Origin: Bacteroidota bacterium
GTDB lineage: Bacteria; Bacteroidota; Bacteroidia; NS11-12g; UBA955
Direction: 5' to 3'
NCBI GenBank assembly: GCA_018333525.1
Contig: JAGXTF010000118.1
Location: forward strand, 310,001 to 374,000
Length of the DNA: 64,000 bases
In this document: positions 48,808 through 56,835 of the stretch, piece after piece
Position numbering within the stretch: position 1 is the stretch's first letter
How the letters are laid out: every line of letters begins with the position of its first letter
Position numbers and translations under genes: made by a program
Notes under the pieces: generated by a model
What the model saw: only the letters and a program-made list of their open reading frames with translations
The model's database searches: none
What the model was told of the DNA's origin: nothing

Positions 48808-48815
48808 CAAAATTA
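48808..48815 (-). promoter_or_regulatory. -7 promoter element of porX
   Basis: TAATTTTG on the minus strand matches TAnnTTTG and ends 24 nt before the porX ATG at 48783. Confidence 0.5.
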
Positions 48816-48875
48816 TTGAAGATCAACCAGAATGATTACCTTCTGTTGACAAGTTGGTCGGAGCAAATGCCCCAT

Positions 48876-50387
48876 TTATCTTTTATAGACCCAGAAGTAG
48901 GCCATATCCCCTTCAGCAGTCAACATGGAATCTTGTTTATCGTAATGCGATTCGAACCAATGTCCGCCTTCAAAATCCGGATGGTTCATCCAGTAATTGG
49001 GCATTGGCCCGGTGAGTATCATTTCTGGCCGATAACGAACCAGTTCTGCCGCGAATGTCCGGTGGTTGGATTTTTTAATCGTCTGATCCCCTAAAAAATA
49101 AACCGCATAAGGGCATGGAAAGTGTTGGGCTACTTCTTTGTTGGAATAGAGGTAATACCTGCCCAGGTCTTCCTTTGCAATATAAAAACTGCGATAGGAT
49201 ATTATTTTTTGCATAAAATTATCGCGTTCTTCTGTTGCTTTTAATGCAAGTGGATATTTTTCTGTAATCAGAAATCTACCGGATTGTTTTACCAATAATA
49301 TCGAAATAAAAATAGCACAAACTCCGAAGAAGAGATTTGAAATTAATTTGTTTTTTGCTAACAAAATTCGGTAGAATACCCACGACATTCCCTGGATAAT
49401 CAGAACGCAGGAAAAAATAATGACAGGTAAAAAATAATGGCTGTAGGTGGTCTCTCCAAGAAAGACAAATACAAGCTGAGACAAAAATAAAATGAAAATA
49501 AACACCTGAGAATAAAAATTTTCGCGCAGGTATTTTAAATCAAAAACGGAACACATAAAGGGCAAAATCAACCATACGAAAATCGGGAACCTGTTATACC
49601 AATCAGTAACAAAATTTTGCAGTTCAATCCAATGATTGGTTTCCCCGGAGCCGGCATAGGAAAAGGCAAATTTCAGATATTCCATATAACCGGGAAGTGA
49701 GCCGGACCAGGCAAAATAGCTGATGAGCCATAGCCATAAAACTATAAATCCCGTAACCGCAGAAAATAATGCGTTTAATTGAAATGTTTTAATCTGAATG
49801 ATAATATATAAAAAGAAAATAACTGCGGAAATAATAAAAGGTTCCTTTATCATACTGGCTGCTGCCAGAAGTAAACCGCATACAAACATGAATACGGGCT
49901 TTTTGGAGATTTGGAATTGCCTGATGGCAAATAAAGCTCCAAGAATGAAAACTGAACCGTAGAATTCCGTGTAACTGCCGCTCATAAAGAACTCCCAGGT
50001 ACTTATGTGGAACCAGCACCAGGGGATCAGTAATAAAAGTAAAAACGGGTATGAAGTTCGAACCCACCATACTGTTTTAGCCAGAAAAAAACTCAAAAAA
50101 AACACAAATACAAATCGCATCGCTGCCATGGCAGTTAATGGGTTGGAAAATATTTTCAGAAACAAACTATTTAACAAAAAAATGCCCGGTGCCTTATTGT
50201 CCCAAACATCTAAGTAAAGCGATTTGCCTTCTGAAATTTTCTCGCCTATGGCAGCGAATACACCGCCATCATTGAGGGGCGGGGTATATCGGAAATAGCG
50301 GTGAACCAAAATGGAACACAACAGCGAAAAAACCGGAATAATCCAGTATTTGCCATAAATCCGGAGCGTGCGGAGAAAGTTTTGCAA
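48876..50387 (-). CDS. GT39-like membrane glycosyltransferase
   Basis: About 503 residues with 11 or more helices. The first periplasmic loop has PPLNDGGVFAAIGEKISEGKSLYLDVWDNKAPGIFLLN; the acidic residue and the DNKAPG motif are typical of the PMT/ArnT-like GT-C group in Bacteroidota. The C-terminus forms a soluble domain. No ATG exists near the start: TTG 50387 gives QNFLRTLRIYGKYWIIPVFS and is preferred, TTG 50429 and TTG 50486 are alternatives, and the last would overlap the divergent thiamine pyrophosphokinase gene. The acceptor is unknown. Confidence 0.83.
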   Translation of the reverse strand: MQNFLRTLRIYGKYWIIPVFSLLCSILVHRYFRYTPPLNDGGVFAAIGEKISEGKSLYLDVWDNKAPGIFLLNSLFLKIFSNPLTAMAAMRFVFVFFLSFFLAKTVWWVRTSYPFLLLLLIPWCWFHISTWEFFMSGSYTEFYGSVFILGALFAIRQFQISKKPVFMFVCGLLLAAASMIKEPFIISAVIFFLYIIIQIKTFQLNALFSAVTGFIVLWLWLISYFAWSGSLPGYMEYLKFAFSYAGSGETNHWIELQNFVTDWYNRFPIFVWLILPFMCSVFDLKYLRENFYSQVFIFILFLSQLVFVFLGETTYSHYFLPVIIFSCVLIIQGMSWVFYRILLAKNKLISNLFFGVCAIFISILLVKQSGRFLITEKYPLALKATEERDNFMQKIISYRSFYIAKEDLGRYYLYSNKEVAQHFPCPYAVYFLGDQTIKKSNHRTFAAELVRYRPEMILTGPMPNYWMNHPDFEGGHWFESHYDKQDSMLTAEGDMAYFWVYKR

Positions 50388-50430
50388 AACGGAGAATTCA
50401 ATATTCTCATAAATTTCGCAATTTTGCAAC

Positions 50431-51096
50431 GTGTCATCCCACCATTTTGTACGAGATAAGCAGGAAGCAGCCCTTATTATTGCCAATGGCGAGTCTTGCA
50501 GCCCGGAACTTTTGAATCAGTTGTTGGAGTGGAATCCTTTTATACTGGTTCTCGACGGCGCCTGGAGCCGGGTGGTGGAACTACAGATTAAGCCTGATGC
50601 AGTGCTTGGAGATTTTGATTCCATTCCCGAAAATCATCCGGGATTTTTGGAATATGATACATTGAAGATCATTCATACCCCGGATCAGGAATTTACGGAT
50701 TTACAAAAAGGTATTCAGTATTTGGCTGAGGAAGGGCATAGAGCGGCAAACATTGTTTGGGCTACCGGCAGAAGGGCAGATCATAATTTCAACAACCTGG
50801 CAACTTTGCCTCAATTTGCGGGAATTATAGATTTAGCGGTAGTGGATGATTTTTCAAGGGTATATAATTTACCGAAAACATTTAAAAAATGGTATCCGAA
50901 AAATACCAAAATTTCTTTGTTACCAATTGGGGTTGCAGATGGTATTCACACCAAAAATCTGGCATTTAACCTTCAGGGAGAGTCCCTGCAATTGCCGGGA
51001 AGAACCGGCAGTTCCAATTTTGTAACAGAAGATGGATTTGTGGAAATTGAATATTCCGGCGGCCATTTGTTGATCATGGAATGTTGGGATAGATAA
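50431..51096 (+). CDS. Thiamine pyrophosphokinase
   Basis: A 221-residue enzyme that makes thiamine diphosphate from thiamine and ATP. Family elements are ALIIANGES, ILVLDGAWSRVVELQIKPDAVLGDFDSI, TPDQEFTDLQKGIQYL and ATGRRADHNFNNL, with a C-terminal beta domain ending SGGHLLIMECW. The only fitting start is GTG 50431, which lies very close to the divergent glycosyltransferase gene. TAAATTTC (50410-50417) is a near-match -7 element for it. Confidence 0.93.
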   Translation: MSSHHFVRDKQEAALIIANGESCSPELLNQLLEWNPFILVLDGAWSRVVELQIKPDAVLGDFDSIPENHPGFLEYDTLKIIHTPDQEFTDLQKGIQYLAEEGHRAANIVWATGRRADHNFNNLATLPQFAGIIDLAVVDDFSRVYNLPKTFKKWYPKNTKISLLPIGVADGIHTKNLAFNLQGESLQLPGRTGSSNFVTEDGFVEIEYSGGHLLIMECWDR

Positions 51097-51101
51097 AATA
51101 A

Positions 51102-51408
51102 TTATTTTATTATTTGCAATTTCCCAGTTGATTTTTGCTTCCCGAAAACTACCTCGTTCAGGTATAGACCATTTTGCAAATCCAAGGAATTTCATAACCT
51201 CTTTCATCTAGTGGATGCGTTACATTCAGCATTTCTTTCCTTGTAAACCCGTAATATTTACAGTGCAATCGCCGATATTTTCTTTTGCTTTAATTTGAAA
51301 TTTATCCGATGCGGGATTTGGGAAGACCTCAAAGTGGAGTTCTTCAAATGTTTTCACCTTACTCGCATAAAAACTTTGTTCTCCTGTGCGTAAAAAAATG
51401 CAGTGCAC
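51102..51408 (-). pseudogene. Frameshifted remnant of a T9SS type A sorting domain
   Basis: Read across frames, the minus strand encodes a T9SS C-terminal domain. FEELHFEVFPNPASDKFQIKA and VNITGLQGK are in one frame, KEMLNVTHPLDERGYEIP in a second, and LDLQNGLYLNEVVFGKQKS, TGKLQIIK and a TAA stop (51102-51104) in a third. At least two frameshifts interrupt it. The rest of the secreted protein is missing or unrecognisable, though an open run continues upstream to about 51515. It is the decayed 3' end of a former T9SS substrate gene, next to thiamine pyrophosphokinase. Confidence 0.8.
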
Positions 51409-51508
51409 ACACCAGAGACAGCCTGGCCTTATGGAAAATAATGCATCCCCATTTCCTTTCGCTATTACAATGTATTGTGCATTTTCAAATAATTGGGATT
51501 TTTTTAAT

Positions 51509-51565
51509 CCACCTTTTTACCGAAAAAGGTGGAGCCCCGCCCGAATGACTTCTTGGTCGGGCGGG
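51509..51565. repeat. Two adjacent perfect hairpins
   Basis: CCACCTTTTT-ACCG-AAAAAGGTGG (51509-51532) is followed at once by CCCGCCCGA/TCGGGCGGG (51536-51565, 12-nt loop). The first resembles a terminator, but no gene ends here in either direction. Confidence 0.7.
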
Positions 51566-51694
51566 CAAAACTCTTAGCTAGCAAAGGCGTCATTTCGGAC
51601 CGAAGTCAGCTCAGGTCGCTCACAAGCTTTCGCCCTTACTCCGCTTCGCTTCGCACGGGTTTCGCGCCCTTTCGCACGCTGCTGCCAGCTAAAG

Positions 51695-51807
51695 CCGGGT
51701 TGCAACACTTATTTAAAACTTTAATATATTAACGGATTTAAACTTTTGACATTACAAGTTAAAAGGTGTAATCATATAAAATATTATATAAAAGCGTTGC
51801 AACCCGG
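51695..51807. repeat. Inverted repeat pair CCGGGTTGCAAC around an AT-rich core
   Basis: CCGGGTTGCAAC (51695-51706) and its exact complement GTTGCAACCCGG (51796-51807) bracket 89 bp of very AT-rich DNA. The size and layout resemble a small non-autonomous repeat element; no transposase is encoded inside. Confidence 0.6.
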
Positions 51808-52092
51808 TTTTGGCCCTTCAGAAGAATTGCGTACGAAAACAAGATGGCATTTGCGTCCGATGTAAGCAAATAGTGAGTGCATAGCGCCTGCAGTTTTTGC
51901 CATTAAATGAGCCTATACCGTGTTTATTCCCTTCGCAAAAACCTTAGGCGCGTTGTAAAAATGCCAATCGTAGTTTTCAAGCAATTATTCTGCGGGCCTA
52001 GCCTTTGGTGGCACCTTTGGGCAATGCCAAAGGTGGCGAATATTCTTTAATACCACAATATGTCAATTATTATTATAAAAATTTCAAGTCTA

Positions 52093-52120
52093 TTTTGATA
52101 TTAACCAATTCCTATATTTG
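52093..52120 (+). promoter_or_regulatory. Promoter of the exonuclease III gene
   Basis: TTTTG (52093-52097) and a perfect TATATTTG (52113-52120) precede the ATG at 52126 by 5 nt, predicting a leaderless or nearly leaderless mRNA. Confidence 0.55.
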
Positions 52121-52125
52121 CTTCC

Positions 52126-52887
52126 ATGAAAATCCTTACTTATAATGTCAATGGCATTCGTGCAGCAGCTTCCAAGGGGCTGTTTGATTTTCTGAAGACA
52201 GAATCACCGGATGTGGTTTGCCTGCAGGAAATTAAAGCCGAAAAAGACCAGGCCGATCTGGCAGCCATAGAAAATCTTGGATACCATCACTTTTGGTTTT
52301 CAGCACAAAAAAAAGGGTACAGCGGGGTTGCTGTTTTTTCTAAAATCAAACCCAATAATATTGTTTATGGCTGTGGGCATCCGGATTATGATTTTGAGGG
52401 CAGATGTATTCGTGTGGATTTTGATTCGTACAGTGTTCTTTCAGTGTACTTTCCGAGCGGAACCACAGGCGATGTGCGACAAGAAATTAAATACAAATTC
52501 CTGGATTATTTTTATGATTATGCCCATAATCTTTTAAAGGAATTACCGGGTCTTGTTATTTGCGGAGACTACAATATTTGTCACAAACCAATTGATATTC
52601 ACAACCCGGTGAGCAACAAAGATTCTTCCGGATTTTTACCCGAAGAACGTGCCTGGATGGACAAATGGTTTGGCAGCGGATTTGTAGATACATTTCGGCA
52701 ATTTAATCCCGACCCGGATTGGTATACCTGGTGGAGTTTTCGTGCAAATGCAAGAGCCAATAACAAAGGTTGGCGTATCGATTATATCAGCGTAACAGAA
52801 AACCTAAAAGACCAATTAAAAGCAGCTAAAATTTTGATGGATGCCAAGCATTCGGACCATTGCCCGATGTGGGTGGTAGTAGAGTAG
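52126..52887 (+). CDS. xth: Exodeoxyribonuclease III
   Basis: A 253-residue AP endonuclease/3'-5' exonuclease of the endonuclease-exonuclease-phosphatase family, acting in base excision repair. Motifs are KILTYNVNGIRAA, DVVCLQEIKAE, ICGDYNICHKPIDIHNP, RIDYISV and the C-terminal KHSDHCPMWVVVE. Its TAG stop codon lies in the first octamer repeat that marks the edge of the RHS island. Confidence 0.97.
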   Translation: MKILTYNVNGIRAAASKGLFDFLKTESPDVVCLQEIKAEKDQADLAAIENLGYHHFWFSAQKKGYSGVAVFSKIKPNNIVYGCGHPDYDFEGRCIRVDFDSYSVLSVYFPSGTTGDVRQEIKYKFLDYFYDYAHNLLKELPGLVICGDYNICHKPIDIHNPVSNKDSSGFLPEERAWMDKWFGSGFVDTFRQFNPDPDWYTWWSFRANARANNKGWRIDYISVTENLKDQLKAAKILMDAKHSDHCPMWVVVE

Positions 52888-52902
52888 AGCGTTAGAGCGT
52901 TA
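52887..52902 (+). repeat. Left boundary repeat of the RHS island (GAGCGTTA x2)
   Basis: Two tandem copies of GAGCGTTA begin in the xth stop codon, followed by a G-rich run. The same octamer occurs in inverted orientation at 56780-56835. Confidence 0.85.
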
Positions 52903-53024
52903 GGGGGAGGAGGGAGTCGGGACATTGGCGGAGAACTGCGGGATTTTAGGTAAAATAGCAGGCTTGTTTAATTTCAAAATTATGTACGAAAATTACTATC
53001 TTCGATATATAATTTTAATTCAGC

Positions 53025-54119
53025 ATGAGTTCTTATCCCTTCATAGCTTTCTATTTTGGACATTCGGATTACTATCCATTTGGGAGTGTAATCCAAAGTC
53101 GCTCCTGGGCAAGTCAGAGTTATAGATACGGGTTTAATTGTAAAGAGAAGGAGAGTGACGGTACAACAGATAACTATGATTTTGGGGCAAGGATATATGA
53201 CGGACGACTGGGAAAGTGGTTATCTACTGAACCATTAAAAAGTATTTATCCCAAATATTCAGCATATCAGTTTTCCATTAACAATCCAGTTTTCAATATT
53301 GATTGTGATGGTAATGTCATTAAACCGGCTACTGATGAGGCATACAAGGTAATCGAAAAAAGGTTAACTGATTTATTGGGAGGGGACAAAAAATTCGAGA
53401 AAGTATTTGAGTACAGTGCTGATAAGTTAAATGGATCTTTAAACATAAATGGTAACCCAGAATTTACTTTACATCTGTCAAATACGTTTAGAATTGCGTT
53501 AGGTGAGGATGGGACAACCTCTCCAGATTACTCTGATAAAGCAGTGAAAAAGGCATTGAGGAAAAACGGAATACATATAAAAAATGCTGATCGACAAATT
53601 CTCCGTTCATATTTGGCTATTGCAGGAGATGCAAATGTATTAGAAGCAGGATTCTTAAGTGAAAACACTACAATAAACAATGGTCGTCAGCAATCTGCAG
53701 TTGGATCTGCGCCAGTAAGTTCAACTCAACAACCAATTGGAGATGGTCTAAATTCAACAGTATTTGCCTTAGGTATTTGCGAAACAACCAATATACCAAA
53801 TCCGCTTGTTGACAATAATGGAAATGGCAGTATTCAAGATGAAACGGACGCAGCACTCGCTGCAACTAAAGTATGTAAGAATGGACATTTTAATGGTCTC
53901 CTCACTACATATGTCGGTGGTATCCGTACCGGGAATAGCACATCCGGAAATCTGCAACTTACTAATTCTAGTGGACGCATTTTGAGATTTACAGGGGTTG
54001 CAATTAACGAATCTTATACACCTGCTGGCTCTACAGCACCAGCAGATCGTAACTCTTTGCTTGACGCTGCAGTCATGAACAATGTAACATCTGTTACCGG
54101 AAGCGCTTTACCAAAATGA
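53025..54119 (+). CDS. Stand-alone RHS core tip with variable C-terminal domain (copy 1)
   Basis: A 364-residue protein that begins inside the conserved end of an RHS core: DYYPFGSVIQSRSW at residue 15, then YRYGFNCKEKESDGTTDNYDFGARIYDGRLGKWLSTEPL. About 270 residues of variable C-terminal domain follow, as in polymorphic toxins. The RHS barrel, signal peptide and secretion domain are all missing. The C-terminal part holds NPLVDNNGNGS, shared with the second tip. No catalytic motif was recognised. It overlaps the next gene by 4 nt, the position of an immunity gene. The start is supported by the equal 14-residue lead-in of copy 2. Confidence 0.85.
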   Translation: MSSYPFIAFYFGHSDYYPFGSVIQSRSWASQSYRYGFNCKEKESDGTTDNYDFGARIYDGRLGKWLSTEPLKSIYPKYSAYQFSINNPVFNIDCDGNVIKPATDEAYKVIEKRLTDLLGGDKKFEKVFEYSADKLNGSLNINGNPEFTLHLSNTFRIALGEDGTTSPDYSDKAVKKALRKNGIHIKNADRQILRSYLAIAGDANVLEAGFLSENTTINNGRQQSAVGSAPVSSTQQPIGDGLNSTVFALGICETTNIPNPLVDNNGNGSIQDETDAALAATKVCKNGHFNGLLTTYVGGIRTGNSTSGNLQLTNSSGRILRFTGVAINESYTPAGSTAPADRNSLLDAAVMNNVTSVTGSALPK

Positions 54120-54688
54120 AAACAATATTTCTTTTAACTTTATCACTAACTTTTTTAAATCACGAATTTGATATAGGTTGGAACACCAATTCAATTGTTC
54201 GAGACTCTTGTAAAATGCCTGATTCAATAACCCTGGATTGCACAAATGCATTTCCAATTGGCCCATCTGGCTTAGGAACTCATGTATTTAAGGTTACTCC
54301 AATTGGGATAAATGAATATGAGTTTCGGACTATAAATAACAAAAAACATGACACGATAGAATTTATTCTTCCAATAAATAAACAACAAATTTGTTTTTTA
54401 GAAATAAATCTTTGGCAATTAATGCGGGCACAAGAAAATTATAGAAGTATCAGAATAGATTATAGAAAGCGCAGAAATGCTATTAGGGAGGATAAGTTTA
54501 CTATTAGGTTGAAAACATATTCAAATAAACAAATTATAATCCGCGAAAAGAATAGGTTAAAATTTGAGGAGTTTATCGACTGGGATGGTCTATATGGGAA
54601 AGAACGCGATACTTTATTGGTATTCCGAAAGAAAAAAATTAAGGAAACATATATTTGGGTAAATAATGTATTTACAAGGTTGAAATAA
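54116..54688 (+). CDS. Hypothetical exported protein, putative immunity partner of RHS tip 1
   Basis: A 190-residue protein with a hydrophobic N-terminus (KTIFLLTLSLTFLNHEF) that could be a signal peptide. The rest is rich in Lys, Ile and Arg, with no recognised domain (for example INKQQICFLEINLWQLMRA). It starts in an ATGA overlap with the RHS tip gene, so the two are translated together. Immunity is inferred from position only. Base composition is more AT-rich than the core genes around it. Confidence 0.6.
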   Translation: MKTIFLLTLSLTFLNHEFDIGWNTNSIVRDSCKMPDSITLDCTNAFPIGPSGLGTHVFKVTPIGINEYEFRTINNKKHDTIEFILPINKQQICFLEINLWQLMRAQENYRSIRIDYRKRRNAIREDKFTIRLKTYSNKQIIIREKNRLKFEEFIDWDGLYGKERDTLLVFRKKKIKETYIWVNNVFTRLK

Positions 54689-54732
54689 ATATCGTTTTCT
54701 TTCACTATGCCTATAACTTTTAAGTTAAAATT

Positions 54733-54840
54733 CTAATTTTGAATGATCCGAAAAAAGGGGGAGCCTACACTGTGTGGTCTGAATGAATTGAACTCGTTTT
54801 TCCAGGCTTCTATCTTTTCCCTTGCATCATCAACAAGACG
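54733..54840 (-). pseudogene. IS3-family transposase C-terminal fragment
   Basis: A minus-strand run of 35 codons encodes RLVDDAREKIEAWKNEF, then NSFRPHS, before similarity ends and a stop follows. This is the hallmark end of the IS3-family OrfB (rve) transposase (DAREKIEAW...FRPHSSLG). An in-frame stop lies just upstream and no inverted repeats or OrfA remain. It sits exactly between the two convergent RHS modules. Confidence 0.75.
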
Positions 54841-54848
54841 AGGTTAGC

Positions 54849-55538
54849 CTAAATAATTTTAAATTTCTTATTATATTTATTTAAAATCCTTCTTTTATAC
54901 CCATTCTCCTTTAAATCATTGTAAAACAAAAAAAACAATTCAGCCGAATCTCTCCTATACTCAAATTTATCACTCATGAAATTAGTTGCATTTTTAAACG
55001 AGTATAGTTTTTGTAAAACTGGATGGTAAGCAAACTCTTCAAATTGATATAGGCCATAAATAGCTGAATCGTTGCGACTTGTATCAACATATATCCATTG
55101 TCGTAAAAAATAATACTTACCATAAACATCACTCTTCGCCCAAGAATCTATTACTATTTTATCCATAAATTTAGATTTTCTTACGGGGTAAATATGCCCA
55201 AAATACCAATTACAAATTGTATCCCTTCCTATTATTGCATTGGATCTAAATTCAACTTTTGGTTTTATAGTGTTCTCCACTGTAATTAATTCATCAATCT
55301 TCAATCTAAATGAGTCAGTATAAATAGTCTTCATCTGATCCCTTGAAATTAAAAATCCATGTTCGATTGTAACTAAATTCAACTCAGAATTATAAATTAA
55401 TTTATGCTTAAGAGCTTTTCTATCCTCATACAAATGAATATTTTTTACTCTACATCCGAAAAACAAAGCACTCATAGATAGTGTAAAAAAGGATATTACT
55501 AAATACTTCAATGTGATTTTATTTAAACATCTATTCAA
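54849..55538 (-). CDS. Hypothetical lipoprotein, putative immunity partner of RHS tip 2
   Basis: A 229-residue protein with an N-terminal membrane signal and lipobox-like Cys (FFTLSMSALFFGC). The mature part is rich in aromatic and charged residues with no recognised domain. It starts 9 nt after the stop codon of the second RHS tip. Like its counterpart on the other side it is predicted to leave the cytoplasm, which would fit protection in the periplasm or at the envelope. That role is inferred from position. Confidence 0.6.
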   Translation of the reverse strand: MNRCLNKITLKYLVISFFTLSMSALFFGCRVKNIHLYEDRKALKHKLIYNSELNLVTIEHGFLISRDQMKTIYTDSFRLKIDELITVENTIKPKVEFRSNAIIGRDTICNWYFGHIYPVRKSKFMDKIVIDSWAKSDVYGKYYFLRQWIYVDTSRNDSAIYGLYQFEEFAYHPVLQKLYSFKNATNFMSDKFEYRRDSAELFFLFYNDLKENGYKRRILNKYNKKFKII

Positions 55539-55547
55539 GGTATAATA

Positions 55548-56651
55548 CTAATTTCCGTCACACACATCTTGTTCGATACTCTGTTTATAGGCAGGAAGTT
55601 TAATAGTTTTACCGTTCACGACTGAATCCTTGGTCCCTCCATTTGCTCTTTCATTAGCGCTTGAGGAGGTAAGGTTAGCGTCTTCTAATTCACTTGGAGT
55701 CGGAAAAACATGCTTCCCACCATATTCGTTTTGTGTCGCTTTCACACTTTCAATTGATAATGATAGACCATATTTAGTATTTACTTTATTAATATTTGCC
55801 TGCAGTACTCCAGAACCTTGATCTGTTCCAGATAACATAATAGAAGCTGCAACTTCATCAGTTATATCTTGATTCATGCTCTTACTAGCATAATCCTTCA
55901 GTGCTGAAATGGCCTTCGCTAAGTCTTCTATTGGTATATCATGTCCAGTAGTGCCTTTGTCAATAGGGAAATATAATTCATGAATTATCACTGCAGCGAG
56001 ACTCAATTCGTTGTGTTCAAAAACTTGTTGATTTCCAGCATCATCAACCAATGGATTTGTAACTTGCTGTAATGGGGCCGCAAATGGATTAAATGTAATT
56101 TGATCAACTGTTGGACTTGAAGGAGGTAAGTGAGAACGCGCTTGACCATTTTTCAGATTTTCATTCATTGTCCAAAAGGGGTCTTCCTCAGGCCCTGCAT
56201 GAGCCATTGGATCAGTAACAATCCATAATATTAAATCCTTTTGTGGAGTAGTGTATTTAATCAATACATCAGAATAAACAAGTAACGCATCATTTTGAGT
56301 CATTTTGGTAATAATTGAATAATATGCAGATACTTTGAAGAAATTTGAAGGTAAAATATCTTTACCTTTTAAATCGCGCATTAAAATTACGGAATTCGCG
56401 CAATAATTATATGGCGATTGATATGGATATATGTGTGCTAAAGGATCAATACTTAGCCATCTTCCAACTCTAGCATCAAAAATTCTTGCTCCAAAATCAT
56501 AATTTTCAACTGTTCCTTCGCTTTCTTTTTCCTTTCCGTTAAGCCCATATCTATAAGCCAGGATTGCCCAGGAGCGATTTTGGATTACACTCCCAAATGG
56601 ATAGTAATCTGCATGGTTAAAATTGAAGTTTAAAAGGGCTTTAGAGTGCAT
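55548..56651 (-). CDS. Stand-alone RHS core tip with variable C-terminal domain (copy 2)
   Basis: A 367-residue protein starting at ATG 56651, with DYYPFGSVIQNRSW at residue 15 exactly as in copy 1, then YRYGLNGKEKESEGTVENYDFGARIFDARVGRWLSIDPLAH. The ~290-residue C-terminal domain is mostly different but shares NPLVDDAGN and a following Glu/Ala-rich helix (NELSLAAVIIHELYF). An HEL triplet is present but no HExxH zincin motif. There is no signal peptide or RHS barrel. It is followed by the lipoprotein gene. A TTG at 56696 is an alternative start. Confidence 0.83.
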   Translation of the reverse strand: MHSKALLNFNFNHADYYPFGSVIQNRSWAILAYRYGLNGKEKESEGTVENYDFGARIFDARVGRWLSIDPLAHIYPYQSPYNYCANSVILMRDLKGKDILPSNFFKVSAYYSIITKMTQNDALLVYSDVLIKYTTPQKDLILWIVTDPMAHAGPEEDPFWTMNENLKNGQARSHLPPSSPTVDQITFNPFAAPLQQVTNPLVDDAGNQQVFEHNELSLAAVIIHELYFPIDKGTTGHDIPIEDLAKAISALKDYASKSMNQDITDEVAASIMLSGTDQGSGVLQANINKVNTKYGLSLSIESVKATQNEYGGKHVFPTPSELEDANLTSSSANERANGGTKDSVVNGKTIKLPAYKQSIEQDVCDGN

Positions 56652-56779
56652 ATTGAAGTACAGATTAATGTCGAATATAGCCTTTTTGGGGCACAATTTT
56701 GAAATATTTTAAACCCACAGTCATACCCCAAAACTATACCTTTTCTCCTCCCATCAATGGACTCCTCGCTCTAATGTCC

Positions 56780-56835
56780 TAACGCTCTAACGCTCTCCCC
56801 CCTAACGCTCTAACGCTCTCCTCTCGCTAACGCTC
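56780..56835 (-). repeat. Right boundary repeat of the RHS island (TAACGCTC x5)
   Basis: Five copies of TAACGCTC (56780, 56788, 56803, 56811, 56828) are the inverse complement of the left-boundary octamer GAGCGTTA. The outermost copy reaches the TAG stop codon of the SIMPL-like gene, mirroring the left end. Confidence 0.85.

Larger units (their letters stand above)
51409..52092. other. Gene-free repeat-rich stretch
   Basis: No credible gene was found. The stretch holds several inverted repeats, listed separately, then compositionally mixed DNA: a GC-richer part with runs such as CTTCGCTTCGCACGGG, an AT-rich core (51725-51795), and a short inverted pair around 52008-52036 (CCTTTGG/CCAAAGG). 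It looks like a dumping ground of extragenic repeats and decayed sequence. Confidence 0.55.

Noticed and set aside
50920-51207. Minus-strand 95-residue frame overlapping thiamine pyrophosphokinase
   Set aside because: Its first part is one shifted frame of the T9SS sorting-domain remnant and the rest is the antisense of the kinase gene.
51226-51408. 60-residue frame starting GTG as a real small gene
   Set aside because: It is part of the frameshifted T9SS domain; the sequence continues in other frames with the expected family residues.
55950-56010. HEL triplet in RHS tip 2 as a zinc-protease site
   Set aside because: The second His of HExxH is missing and no third ligand pattern is evident, so a metallopeptidase is not supported.
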